Positions 1-8,900 of a DNA stretch of 40,559 nucleotides are shown here, piece after piece (position 1 is the first letter of the stretch; every line of letters starts with the position of its first letter). The translations under genes and the position numbers were made by a program. The notes beneath the pieces are model-generated. The model searched no databases and had not been told where the DNA came from. It saw only the letters and a program-made list of their open reading frames with translations. The stretch comes from Bacteroidota bacterium. GTDB taxonomy: Bacteria; Bacteroidota; Bacteroidia; Chitinophagales; Chitinophagaceae. The stretch is taken from contig JAFDXJ010000031.1 in assembly GCA_018268015.1 (NCBI GenBank), positions 1 through 40,559 of the forward strand, written 5' to 3'.

Positions 1-4
1 CAAT

Positions 5-28
5 CCGTCCCGCAGGGCGGATTTTTGT
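5..28 (+). terminator. Rho-independent terminator at left edge
   Basis: A short GC-rich hairpin (CCGTCC, loop CGCA, GGGCGG, with one T-G pair) is followed by the T-rich stretch ATTTTTGTG. It would end transcription arriving from genes to the left of the window, just before the mobilization genes. Seen directly; function inferred. Confidence 0.6.
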
Positions 29-42
29 GTTCACCGGAACAC

Positions 43-98
43 GGCAAGTTGTGTTTTGAGCATCTCGGAATGATTTCCGATGCTCAAAACAACTTGCC
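43..98. repeat. Large inverted repeat upstream of mobA, candidate oriT
   Basis: The arms at 43-64 and 77-98 are reverse complements apart from a bulge of about two bases, giving a stem of roughly 20 pairs around a loop of about 12 bases. The outer arm is GGCAAGTTGT (43-52) against ACAACTTGCC (89-98). It is not followed by a T-run, so it is not a typical terminator. In Bacteroidota conjugative and mobilizable elements the origin of transfer usually lies just upstream of the mobA/relaxase genes, as here. The nick site cannot be fixed from sequence alone. It could instead be a regulatory site for the mob operon. Confidence 0.5.
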
Positions 99-161
99 CT
101 TTGCAGGGGGCAGAAAACACCTTCCAAAGTCAGGGTTTTGTATGGATTTTAAAATGGATTA

Positions 162-596
162 GTGATGAACGATAACAACAAAAAGCAATTGAAAAAGACC
201 GGACGTCGCCCCAAAGAAGACCCGGCGACCATCCGCTATACGATTTCCTTTAACGAGCAGGAACACGCCCATTTTCTTGCCCTGTTTGATAAATCAGGTA
301 TGCAGGTAAAGGCTCATTTCATAACGTCCTGCATCTTTGACAAGACCATAAAAACCATTCAGATTGACAAGGGAACGGTTGATTTTTATATGCGGCTGAC
401 CTCTTTTCACAGCCAGTTCCGCTCCATAGGTGTAAACTATAACCAGATTGTAAAGCTGTTGTACAAGAATTTTTCGGAGAAAAAAGCCGCAGCGTTCCTG
501 TACAAATTGGAAAAACAAACGGCTGAAATGGCGATGCTATGTCAAAAAATCATTCAGATAACCGAAGAATTTGAAGCAAAGAACCTGAAAAAATAG
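162..596 (+). CDS. mobA: Mobilization accessory protein MobA
   Basis: A 144-residue basic protein. An N-terminal Lys/Arg-rich tail (KKTGRRPK) precedes what looks like a ribbon-helix-helix DNA-binding fold (IRYTISFNEQEHAHF), and the second half is helical. This is the usual arrangement of the relaxosome accessory proteins that bind oriT next to Bacteroidota relaxases. It sits 8 bases upstream of the relaxase gene and directly downstream of the candidate oriT, so the two form one operon. The first codon is GTG at 162; an ATG at 165 in the same frame is an equally good start. The family call rests on motif and synteny; the exact partner sites are not visible. Confidence 0.8.
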   Translation: MMNDNNKKQLKKTGRRPKEDPATIRYTISFNEQEHAHFLALFDKSGMQVKAHFITSCIFDKTIKTIQIDKGTVDFYMRLTSFHSQFRSIGVNYNQIVKLLYKNFSEKKAAAFLYKLEKQTAEMAMLCQKIIQITEEFEAKNLKK

Positions 597-604
597 CAGT
601 ACAG

Positions 605-1885
605 ATGATAGCAAAGATTGGCAGAAGCGGGAATTTATACGGTGCATTGGCGTACAATCAGCTCAAAGTAGAGAATGAAAACGGGAAAATTCTGTTCGCA
701 AATAAGATAATCGAAACGCCAACTGGAGCATATACTGTTGCACAATTAGCACAATCTTTTGCACCTTACCTGATTGCCAACCGCAATACCGAGAAACACA
801 CGTTGCATATTTCGCTCAATCCCGACCCGAAAGATAAAGTAAGCGATGACAAGTTTCGGGATATGGCTGAACAGTATATGCGGGAAATGGGTTACGGCGA
901 ACAGCCTTTTGTAGTTTTCAAACATACCGATATTGACCGCAGCCATATCCATATTGTATCTGTTTGTGTGGATGAGGAGGGCAAAAAGATTTCCGATAAG
1001 TTCGAGAAAATGCGGTCTATGAATGTGTGCCGTGAACTTGAAAAGCAACACGGATTGATACCTGCAACAGATAAGGAGCATAAGCAGAACGATAAAATTT
1101 TCCGTCCGGTAGATTATCGGACAGGTGATATAAAAAGCCAAATCGCTTCGGTAGTCCGCCACCTGCCGAACTATTATCAATGCCAAACTTTGGGAGAATA
1201 CAATGCTTTGCTTTCCCTGTTCAATGTTACCACCGAAAAAGTGGAGGGCGAATTACAGGGAAAGATGCAGCAGGGTTTACTGTATATTCCGTTAAATGAA
1301 AAAGGAGAAAGAGCCGGGCATCCGTTCAAGGCTTCCTTATTTGGTAAAAACGCAGGGCTTCCGGCTTTGGAACTGCATTTTGCGAAATGCAAAACGGCTT
1401 TGAAAGACAGCCCGACCAAACAGACCCTAAAATCTGCCGTTACCATTGCCCTGAAAACCACCAGCGATGAACAGGCATTTAAAAAGCAGTTAGCGGAACA
1501 AGGCATTAACGTAGTAGTGCGCCGGAACGATACAGGTCGTATTTATGGTATCACTTTCATAGACCACAATTCAAAGGCGGTTTGGAACGGTTCACGCTTA
1601 GCAAAGGAACTTTCTGCCAATACCTTTAATGATTATTGGAACAATAATATCAAACCGGAGATTAAAGAACCTGTCGTACAACTTCCAAAAACATCCACAT
1701 CAAATGATGCAGATCTTCCTGCGGAAGAACCTCATCACTTGTTCGACTTCCTGAATACTACTGAAAAACACGAAGACGGTTTGATTGAGGCATTTGGCGG
1801 TTTGTTACCCGAAGCACAGGGCGATGATTACGAGGAACAGGATTTTGCTAACAAAATGAAGAAGAAAAAAAAAAGAAGACTGTAA
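605..1885 (+). CDS. mobB: Relaxase / mobilization nuclease MobB
   Basis: A 426-residue relaxase that would nick oriT and lead the transferred strand into the recipient. It carries the MobP-type metal-binding histidine motif HxDxxxxHxH (H107, then H114 and H116 in RSHIHIV), and an upstream KHTLHISLNP block around residue 64 typical of the relaxase/mobilization nuclease domain. The catalytic domain fills about residues 1-160; the rest is a less conserved DNA-binding or helical tail that ends in a run of lysines and arginines. That basic end is encoded by a run of ten A residues just before the stop, a possible slippage site. It follows mobA by 8 bases. In related elements the next gene is mobC; here a metal cassette intervenes. 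Confidence 0.88.
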   Translation: MIAKIGRSGNLYGALAYNQLKVENENGKILFANKIIETPTGAYTVAQLAQSFAPYLIANRNTEKHTLHISLNPDPKDKVSDDKFRDMAEQYMREMGYGEQPFVVFKHTDIDRSHIHIVSVCVDEEGKKISDKFEKMRSMNVCRELEKQHGLIPATDKEHKQNDKIFRPVDYRTGDIKSQIASVVRHLPNYYQCQTLGEYNALLSLFNVTTEKVEGELQGKMQQGLLYIPLNEKGERAGHPFKASLFGKNAGLPALELHFAKCKTALKDSPTKQTLKSAVTIALKTTSDEQAFKKQLAEQGINVVVRRNDTGRIYGITFIDHNSKAVWNGSRLAKELSANTFNDYWNNNIKPEIKEPVVQLPKTSTSNDADLPAEEPHHLFDFLNTTEKHEDGLIEAFGGLLPEAQGDDYEEQDFANKMKKKKKRRL

Positions 1886-1890
1886 GAGGT

Positions 1891-1918
1891 CAGATTTTGG
1901 AATTAAAAATCTGTTTTT
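1891..1918 (+). terminator. Weak terminator-like hairpin after mobB
   Basis: CAGATTTT (1891-1898) and AAAATCTG (1906-1913) form a perfect 8-bp stem with a 7-base loop and run into TTTTT (1914-1918). The stem is AT-rich and so weak. It would separate the mob operon from the following metal cassette and from mobC. Confidence 0.5.
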
Positions 1919-1968
1919 AAAAAGATTTATTGAGCTGTCACTTTATAATTCTGAAAGAATTTGAGTTG

Positions 1969-2009
1969 TATTTAAGTAATTGCTTAAATAAACAAATTGA
2001 CTATCTTTG
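1969..2009 (+). promoter_or_regulatory. Promoter with embedded ArsR-type operator
   Basis: A perfect 8-bp inverted repeat, TATTTAAG (1969-1976) and CTTAAATA (1983-1990) with a 6-base spacer, has the form of an ArsR/SmtB operator. The -33 TTG (1980-1982) lies inside it. Nineteen bases further is the Bacteroidota -7 box TATCTTTG (2002-2009), matching TAnnTTTG. The regulator gene starts at 2014, so transcription should begin at or next to the start codon. Binding of the encoded ArsR protein here would block the -33 region. Sequence seen directly; autoregulation inferred. Confidence 0.7.
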
Positions 2010-2013
2010 TGCT

Positions 2014-2388
2014 ATGGACAATAATTCTTGCATACGACAACAAGCAGACATTAAACAAATAAACCGCTGTAAAGACCGAGTTTCAGAACTCAACGGTTCT
2101 TTTGACTATTTATCGAACGGACTTGAATTAGCGGGAAACAATGTAAGACTGAAAATACTCTTTCTACTTTATGAAGAAAAACGACTTTGTGTTTGTGATA
2201 TAAGTGATATTCTTGGTATGACAATTTCAGCGGTTTCACAACACTTGCGGAAACTCAAAGACAGAAAACTTATTGAAACCGAACGAGAAGCTCAAACTAT
2301 TTTTCACTCACTGACTAAAGAGTATGAAAAAATGCTGAAACCATTTTTCAAAATACTTGACGAAAACAAAATATTAGAAACAATATGA
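2014..2388 (+). CDS. ArsR/SmtB-family metal-responsive repressor
   Basis: A 124-residue winged-helix regulator. The core is LELAGNNVRLKILFLL, then a DISDILGMTISAVSQHLR recognition helix and a wing near residues 85-95. The motif LCVCD (C59, C61, D62) matches the ELCVCD metal site of CadC/ArsR-type repressors, so release by a soft thiophilic metal is expected. The reading frame stays open upstream to 1930, but that part contains the promoter and operator, so the ATG at 2014 is chosen. The stop overlaps the start of the next gene by 4 bases (ATGA), indicating translational coupling. Most likely it senses Hg(II), given its neighbours; Cd, Pb or As cannot be excluded. Confidence 0.85.
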   Translation: MDNNSCIRQQADIKQINRCKDRVSELNGSFDYLSNGLELAGNNVRLKILFLLYEEKRLCVCDISDILGMTISAVSQHLRKLKDRKLIETEREAQTIFHSLTKEYEKMLKPFFKILDENKILETI

Positions 2389-2984
2389 AAACTGACAAAA
2401 AATTAATTGGTGCAGGACTTTTGACTACAATTGCAGCTTCTCTTTGTTGCATCACACCAGTATTGGCTCTTATTGCAGGAACAAGCGGTCTTGCTTCCAC
2501 TTTTTCTTGGCTTGAACCTTTTCGACCCTATTTTATCGGGTTGACAATTTTGGTTCTTGGTTTTGCTTGGTATCAAAAGTTGAAACCCAAAAAGCAGATA
2601 GATTGCAATTGTGAAACAGAAGAAAAACCAAAATTCATTCAGTCAAAAATGTTTTTAGGAATAGTAACAGCATTTGCAATCGTAATGCTTGCCTTTCCAT
2701 ACTACTCAAGCATTTTCTACCCAAAGACAGAAAAGCAAATCATAGTAGTGGACAAATCCAATATTCAAAAAGTAGAATTTACGATTAGCGGAATGACTTG
2801 TGCAAGTTGTGGCGAACACGTAAATCACGAAGTAAATAAATTGACAGGAATAATAAGTTCAAACGCTTCTTATGAAAATGGAAATGCAATCGTAGAATTT
2901 GACAACTCAAAAACAAATATTTCTGAAATCGAAAAAGCAATAAACTCAACAGGATATTCTGTAACCGACAAAAAAGAAAATTAA
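2385..2984 (+). CDS. merTP: Mercuric transport fusion protein MerT-MerP
   Basis: A 199-residue membrane protein joining a MerT-like transporter and a MerP-like HMA domain. The first membrane span carries the vicinal pair C21-C22 (SLCCITPVLALIAGTSG), the MerT signature. A second cysteine pair (C74, C76) lies in the predicted cytoplasmic loop, as in MerT. A third span around residues 90-110 leads to a C-terminal HMA domain with GMTCASC (C139, C142). In classical mer systems MerP captures Hg(II) outside and MerT passes it to the cytosol for MerA reduction. It overlaps the repressor gene by 4 bases and lies 1 base before the next gene. No merA is visible in this window, which is odd for an uptake protein. 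Confidence 0.85.
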   Translation: MKTDKKLIGAGLLTTIAASLCCITPVLALIAGTSGLASTFSWLEPFRPYFIGLTILVLGFAWYQKLKPKKQIDCNCETEEKPKFIQSKMFLGIVTAFAIVMLAFPYYSSIFYPKTEKQIIVVDKSNIQKVEFTISGMTCASCGEHVNHEVNKLTGIISSNASYENGNAIVEFDNSKTNISEIEKAINSTGYSVTDKKEN

Positions 2985-2985
2985 A

Positions 2986-3192
2986 ATGGAAATCAAATTA
3001 CAATCAACAATCACTTGTCCCAACTGCGGACACAAGAAAGAAGAAACAATGCCGACAGACGCTTGTCAATATTTTTACGAATGTGAAAAATGCAAACAAG
3101 TTCTAAAACCAAAACAAGGCGACTGCTGTGTTTATTGTAGTTACGGAAGTGTTGCTTGTCCACCAATTCAGCAGGACAAAAAATGTTGCTGA
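2986..3192 (+). CDS. GDCCVxC-motif small cysteine-rich protein
   Basis: A 68-residue protein with CxxC at C11/C14 and CEKC at C33/C36, resembling a zinc ribbon, then GDCCVYC (residues 45-51) and a final CPPIQ...CC tail: 11 cysteines in 68 residues. The GDCCVxC family accompanies mer-type transporters and includes selenoprotein versions; here all positions are cysteine. A role in cytosolic binding or hand-off of mercury delivered by MerTP is plausible but not established. It starts 1 base after merTP and is the last gene of the operon. About 200 bases without a gene follow. Confidence 0.8.
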   Translation: MEIKLQSTITCPNCGHKKEETMPTDACQYFYECEKCKQVLKPKQGDCCVYCSYGSVACPPIQQDKKCC

Positions 3193-3389
3193 CGGACAGA
3201 AAACAGAAGAGCAACTAAAAGTATTTTTTATTTGGATGCTTCATAAATGTTACGATACAAAAGGATCATAGAAGCTACAACTCTTATCACTTCGCCAAAC
3301 ACTGCCACGCACCGCCATTGACTGCCACATTCTTATAGCCGCTGTGTAGAGCCTTTAAATTCACGCCCGAACATTAAAACTAAAAAACA
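3193..3389. other. Gene-free junction between mercury cassette and mobC
   Basis: I see no open frame with family features and no strong terminator here. There is an 8-base direct repeat, ACTGCCAC, at 3301-3308 and 3321-3328. This is the right junction of the cassette that interrupts mobB-mobC, and the place where a merA gene might have been expected. No TAnnTTTG box for mobC stands out. Confidence 0.4.
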
Positions 3390-5390
3390 ATGCAGGGAGA
3401 AGACGATTTGAGAGGGCTTGCCAAGATAATGGCTTTTATGCGGGCAGTCAGTATTCTTTCGGTACTGATGCACCTTTATTGGTTCTGCTACGGTTTCTTT
3501 TTAGAACGTGGTTGGACGTTGGAAGTAATCAACAAGATATTAGGCAATTTCGACCGAACGGCGGGTTTGTTTTCACACACTCTTTACACCAAAGTATTCG
3601 CTTTGGTCTTACTGGCTTTAAGCTGTTTAGGGACAAAGGGCGTAAAGAACGAAAAGATAACCTGGACTAAAATTTATGTGGCTTTAGGCTTTGGTTTTGT
3701 GCTGTTCTTCCTAAACACACCATTGCTAAAGCTATCTCCAGCAACAGGCACATTCCTGTATATCCTTACTATCTCGTTAGGTTACATCGCTTTGCTGATG
3801 GCGGGCGTATGGATGAGCCGATTGCTCCGTACTAACCTGATGGACGATGTATTTAATAATGAGAATGAGAGCTTCCAACAGGAAACTAAGCTGATGGAAA
3901 ATGAATATTCCGTTAACCTGCCCACCAAATTTTACTACAAAGGCAAATGGAACAACGGTTGGATAAACATTGTAAATCCTTTCAGGGCATCAATCGTGTT
4001 AGGTACTCCGGGTTCCGGTAAGTCTTATGCAATCGTAAATAACTACATCAAGCAGCAGATAGAAAAAGGCTTTAGTATGTACATCTACGATTTCAAGTTT
4101 GATGACCTTTCGACTATCGCCTACAATCATTTACTGAAGCACAGGGATAAGTATAAAGTTCAGCCGAAATTTTACGTGATAAATTTCGACGACCCACGCA
4201 AGAGCCACCGTTGCAACCCACTAAATCCAGATTTTATGACGGATATTTCAGATGCCTACGAAGCCGCATATACGATAATGCTGAACCTCAACAGGTCGTG
4301 GATACAGAAGCAAGGGGATTTTTTCGTGGAAAGCCCAATCATTCTTTTGGCTGCTATTATTTGGTATCTGAAAATTTACGAGGAGGGTAAGTATTGCACC
4401 TTTCCCCACGCCATAGAATTACTGAATAAAAAGTATTCGGACGTGTTCACGATTTTAACCTCATATCCCGATTTGGAAAATTATTTGTCGCCCTTTATGG
4501 ATGCGTGGCAAGGCGGAGCACAAGACCAGTTACAAGGACAAATAGCATCGGCAAAAATTCCGTTGTCAAGAATGATTAGCCCGCAACTGTACTGGGTAAT
4601 GACTGGCGATGATTTTACGCTTGACATCAACAACCCGAAAGAACCAAAAATTTTATGTGTTGGTAATAATCCCGACCGTCAAAATATTTATTCCGCAGCT
4701 TTGGGCTTGTACAATTCGAGGATTGTAAAACTCATCAATAAAAAAGGGCAATTAAAGAGTTCTGTTATCATAGATGAGTTGCCCACAATTTATTTTAGGG
4801 GACTGGACAACCTTATCGCAACGGCGAGAAGCAACAAAGTTGCAGTTTGCTTGGGCTTTCAGGATTTTTCGCAATTAACGAGGGATTACGGCGACAAAGA
4901 AAGCAAGGTAATACAGAATACGGTAGGTAATATATTCAGTGGTCAAGTGGTTGGCGAAACGGCAAAAAGCCTATCTGAACGCTTCGGGAAAGTGTTGCAG
5001 AAACGTCAGAGTATGACCATTAACCGCAATGATAAATCTACCTCTATTTCCACACAGTTAGACAGCCTTATTCCGGCTTCTAAAATTTCAACGCTTACAC
5101 AGGGTATGTTTGTCGGTTCTGTATCGGATAATTTTGATGAACGTATCGAGCAAAAAATATTTCACGCCGAAATCGTGGTGGATAATGACAAGGTAGCCGC
5201 CGAAACCAAAGCCTATCAACCAATACCGCAAATCTTATCTTTTGTAAATGAGCAGGGAGAGGATAAAATGAAGCAAGAAATTGAAAGCAATTACAAACAG
5301 ATAAAATCAGACATCCTGAATATTGTTGTAAGTGAAATGGAGCGCATTAATAATGACCCGAACTTGCAGCATTTGGTGCAACAGGGGTAG
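3390..5390 (+). CDS. mobC: Type IV coupling protein MobC (VirD4/TraG-like)
   Basis: A 666-residue membrane-bound ATPase that would bring the relaxosome to the mating channel. N-terminal hydrophobic spans (about residues 18-37, 66-82, 95-112 and 122-145) are followed by the cytoplasmic nucleotide-binding domain. Walker A is GTPGSGKS (205-212) and Walker B is VIIDELPT with D462-E463. The segment CLGFQDFSQLTRDYG has the position of the conserved motif after Walker B in VirD4/TraG proteins. Length and domain order fit the MobC/TraG coupling proteins of Bacteroidota ICEs. It normally follows mobB directly; here 1.5 kb of mercury genes lie between. It is followed at short distance by the metal efflux cluster with its own promoter. 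Confidence 0.9.
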   Translation: MQGEDDLRGLAKIMAFMRAVSILSVLMHLYWFCYGFFLERGWTLEVINKILGNFDRTAGLFSHTLYTKVFALVLLALSCLGTKGVKNEKITWTKIYVALGFGFVLFFLNTPLLKLSPATGTFLYILTISLGYIALLMAGVWMSRLLRTNLMDDVFNNENESFQQETKLMENEYSVNLPTKFYYKGKWNNGWINIVNPFRASIVLGTPGSGKSYAIVNNYIKQQIEKGFSMYIYDFKFDDLSTIAYNHLLKHRDKYKVQPKFYVINFDDPRKSHRCNPLNPDFMTDISDAYEAAYTIMLNLNRSWIQKQGDFFVESPIILLAAIIWYLKIYEEGKYCTFPHAIELLNKKYSDVFTILTSYPDLENYLSPFMDAWQGGAQDQLQGQIASAKIPLSRMISPQLYWVMTGDDFTLDINNPKEPKILCVGNNPDRQNIYSAALGLYNSRIVKLINKKGQLKSSVIIDELPTIYFRGLDNLIATARSNKVAVCLGFQDFSQLTRDYGDKESKVIQNTVGNIFSGQVVGETAKSLSERFGKVLQKRQSMTINRNDKSTSISTQLDSLIPASKISTLTQGMFVGSVSDNFDERIEQKIFHAEIVVDNDKVAAETKAYQPIPQILSFVNEQGEDKMKQEIESNYKQIKSDILNIVVSEMERINNDPNLQHLVQQG

Positions 5391-5432
5391 GAGGAATTTA
5401 TAGTTTTGATTTTGACTGAAATAACAAAATGC

Positions 5433-5463
5433 TTGTTTAATCGCAAAAAAAATATTATTTTTG
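5433..5463 (+). promoter_or_regulatory. Promoter of the divalent-metal efflux cluster
   Basis: TTG at 5433-5435, 20 bases of spacing, then TATTTTTG at 5456-5463 (TAnnTTTG consensus). The start codon at 5471 lies 7 bases further, giving a leader of only a few bases. Confidence 0.65.
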
Positions 5464-5470
5464 CACCCAA

Positions 5471-5797
5471 ATGAGGCTTTTTGCGTACATATTCAGCATT
5501 TACATTTTGGCATTATCCGTAATGCCTTGTAGTGATGCGTCTAATGATTGCAAAAGCAATACCACAGTTTCAGAACGCATAGAGGCTCATAATCACAATT
5601 CAGACCATAACGATTTTTGTAGCCCTTTCTGTACTTGCACTTGTTGTAGTACAACTGCAAGTCTGAAATTCACACCTTATAAGTTCCGCATTCCTAAACC
5701 GATTGCAACTTCCAAAATCACATATCCTGTTCGTGATTTTTCTTTTGTTTCCAATTACTGCGGAAAGATTTGGCAACCGCCAAAGATTAATGCCTAA
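5471..5797 (+). CDS. Secreted Cys/His-rich protein (DUF6660-like)
   Basis: A 108-residue protein with a signal peptide (MRLFAYIFSIYILALSVMPC, probably lipoprotein- or Sec-type with cleavage near C20) and a mature part rich in possible metal ligands: HNHNSDHND followed by CSPFCTCTCC. The C-terminus ends IWQPPKINA. I recognise the type as the short DUF6660-like proteins found in front of heavy-metal RND pumps in Bacteroidota. The function is unknown; a periplasmic metal-binding or sensing role is inferred from composition and position. A second protein of the same build occurs at 24993-25385 in the copper cluster (end IWLPPKIS). Confidence 0.65.
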   Translation: MRLFAYIFSIYILALSVMPCSDASNDCKSNTTVSERIEAHNHNSDHNDFCSPFCTCTCCSTTASLKFTPYKFRIPKPIATSKITYPVRDFSFVSNYCGKIWQPPKINA

Positions 5798-5829
5798 TAC
5801 TATCGGCTAATGTACTATTGGTGCAAGCA

Positions 5830-5900
5830 TAACGCTATGCGTTAATCGCTGTGTATCGTCATTTTGTGCATTAACTATTCTTTCTGTGCCATACAGAAAG
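5830..5900 (+). promoter_or_regulatory. Two hairpins in the leader of the RND pump gene
   Basis: Hairpin 1 is TAACGC-TAT-GCGTTA (5830-5844). Hairpin 2 is CTTTCTGT-GCCAT-ACAGAAAG (5880-5900), a perfect 8-bp stem. Neither is followed by a T-run. They lie between the secreted protein gene and the pump gene and may tune read-through, mRNA stability or binding of a regulator. Confidence 0.35.
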
Positions 5901-5940
5901 AGTTCAAATCCATTCGTATTAATCATTAATCAAATGAATT

Positions 5941-8900
5941 GTGTTAGACAGTATCATAAAATTCAGTATCAAGAACAAGCTTGTCGTTGGTATAATGACC
6001 TTGTTGCTTATCATTTGGGGAGTGTGGAGTGCCACAAAATTACCCATTGATGCCGTACCCGATATAACCAATAATCAGGTACAGATAATTACGGTTTGCC
6101 CCACATTGGCAGGCCAAGAAGTAGAACAATTAGTAACTTTTCCCATTGAGCAAAGCATTGCCAATATTCCCGATTTAGAAGAAATCCGAAGTATTTCAAG
6201 GTTTGGTTTATCGGTTATTACTGTTGTGTTTAAGGATAATGTAGATATTTATTTTGCCCGACAATTGATTAATGAAAAATTAAAAGAGGCAGAAGAAAAT
6301 ATCCCTAAAGGAATAGGAACACCAGAACTTGCTCCCGTAAGTACAGGTTTGGGCGAAGTGTACCAATACATCATCCATCCCAAAAAAGGAAGCGAGAAAA
6401 AATACGATGCCAAAGAACTGCGTACAATGCAGGATTGGATTGTAGCCAGACAATTGTACGGCACTCCCGGAATTGCCGAAGTTAATAGTTTTGGTGGCGA
6501 ACTGAAACAATACGAAGTAGCTGTAAATCCAAATCGCCTTAGAGCAATGGGTGTAAGCATTACCGACATTTTTACAGCATTAGAAAAAAACAATCAAAAT
6601 ACAGGTGGTGCATACATTGACAAGAAACCAAATGCTTATTTCATCCGGGGAATTGGCTTGGTTACTTCGTTAGAAGATGTAAAAAACATAGCCGTAAAAA
6701 ACACTAACGGTAGTATCCCTATTTTTATAAAAGACGTTGCTGACGTGCGATTTGGAAGTGCAGTAAGATACGGAGCAATGACCTACAATGGCGAAGTAGA
6801 TGCAGTTGGCGGTGTGGTAATGATGCTGAAAGGCGAAAACAGTAATGAGGTTGTCAACCGCATCAAAGAGAAAATTCCCGTTATTCAAAAATCTTTACCT
6901 GAAGATATTATTATCGAACCCTATTTAGACCGAACTGATTTGGTAGACAGGGCAATAAGTACGGTAGAAAAAAACCTGATAGAAGGTGCATTGATTGTCA
7001 TTTTCGTATTGGTGCTTTTCTTAGGAAATTTCCGAGCTGGATTGATTGTCGCTTCCGCCATTCCTTTGGCAATGCTATTTGCCTTGGCAATGATGAACGT
7101 GTTTGGCGTTAGTGCTAATTTAATGAGTTTGGGAGCGATAGATTTTGGGTTGATTGTAGATGGTGCAGTAATTATTGTAGAGGCTACATTGCATCATTTA
7201 GGTTTAAGAAAATCAACGCAAAGGCTTACTCAACAGGAAATGGATAATGAAGTGTTTGCATCAGCTTCTAAAATCAGAAGTAGTGCGGCTTTTGGTGAAA
7301 TCATTATCCTAATTGTTTACATCCCAATCCTTACATTGGTAGGTGTAGAAGGTAAAATGTTTCGCCCAATGGCACAAACAGTAGGTTTTGCAATATTCGG
7401 AGCCTTGATTTTATCCTTAACTTATATCCCAATGATGTGTGCTTTATTCTTATCTAAAAAACCATCACACAAAGAAACCATTTCCGATAGAATGATGAAT
7501 TGGATACAAAAAATTTATCAACCATTATTGGAAAGAGCTATCAAAATAAAATATTGGTTAGTGGGCGTTACCGTTACCATTTTTATCTTTACAGTATTCT
7601 TATTTGGTAGAATGGGTGGCGAATTTATACCACAATTACAGGAGGGTGATTTTGCCTTTCACTGCATATTGCCACAGGGTAGTTCCTTGAACCAAAGTAT
7701 TGAAACATCTATGCAGGCATCAAGAATTATTAAAAATTTTGATGAAGTAAAAATGGTGGTGGGTAAAACCGGAGCGGCAGAAGTGCCAACTGACCCGATG
7801 CCACCCGAAGCCACCGACTTGATGGTCATATTAAAACCACAAAAAGAATGGAAAGAACAAAAAAGCTATGATGAATTAGCCAATGAAATTGCCGAAAAAT
7901 TAGAGGCGATACCTGGTGTATTTTTTGAAAAAAACCAGCCAATACAAATGCGTTTCAATGAATTGATGACAGGTATCCGTCAGGATGTAGCGGTTAAAAT
8001 TTTCGGGGAAAATTTAGATAGTCTTGCCATTTATGCTGATAAGGTAAGCAAAGTCATTCAAACAGTGAACGGAGCTACATCGCCACAAGTGGAACGTATA
8101 AGTGGATTACCGCAAATTAATGTAGAATACGACCGTACACGTTTAGCCAATTACGGCATTAATGTAGAAGAGGTAAACAATGTGGTAAGTACCGCTTTTG
8201 CAGGTAAAGCCGCAGGACAAGTATATGAAAACGAAAGGCGTTTTGATTTGGTGGTACGATTGGACAGCACTTACAGAACCGATATTGACGATGTAAGCAA
8301 CTTAACAATACCAACAAGTTCAGGCAATCAAATTCCATTATCACAAGTGGCTAATATAAATTACAAATTGGGCCCTGCACAAATTAGCCGTGAAGCAGGG
8401 AAAAGAAGAATTGTAATCGGGTTCAATGTTGCAGGCAGGGATGTGCAAAGTGTGGTAGAAGAAATCCAGCAAAAATTGAATACGCAGGTAAAATTACCTC
8501 CGGGATATTATTTCACGTATGGCGGACAATTTGAAAACTTGCAGGAAGCCAGTAATAGATTAATGATAGCCGTTCCGGTTTCATTATTGTTGATTTTTGT
8601 ATTGCTTTATTTCACGTTCCGTTCCCTCAAACAGGCAGGCTTAATATTTACCGCTATCCCGATGAGTGCCATCGGTGGCGTATTGGCTTTATTGCTTCGC
8701 GGAATGCCTTTTAGCATTAGTGCAGGAATTGGTTTTATCGCCTTGTTTGGTGTAGCCGTTCTCAACGGAATTGTCTTGATAGGCACTTTCAACCAATTAG
8801 AAAAAGAAGGAATGAAAGATGTTTTCAAACGAGTAATTGAAGGAACTAAAATTCGTCTGCGACCCGTGTTGATGACCGCAACCGTTGCCAGTTTAGGATT

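Noticed and set aside
1930..2013. Upstream extension of the ArsR-type gene (28 extra codons)
   Set aside because: This stretch contains the operator, -33 and -7 elements of the gene itself, so it is most likely not translated.
3301..3328. Repeated ACTGCCAC units resembling a CRISPR or tandem repeat
   Set aside because: Only two copies of 8 bases; no array and no cas genes in the window.
3193..3389. Possible merA remnant after the mercury genes
   Set aside because: No reductase-like motif (FAD-binding GxGxxG or the paired cysteines) can be read in any frame.
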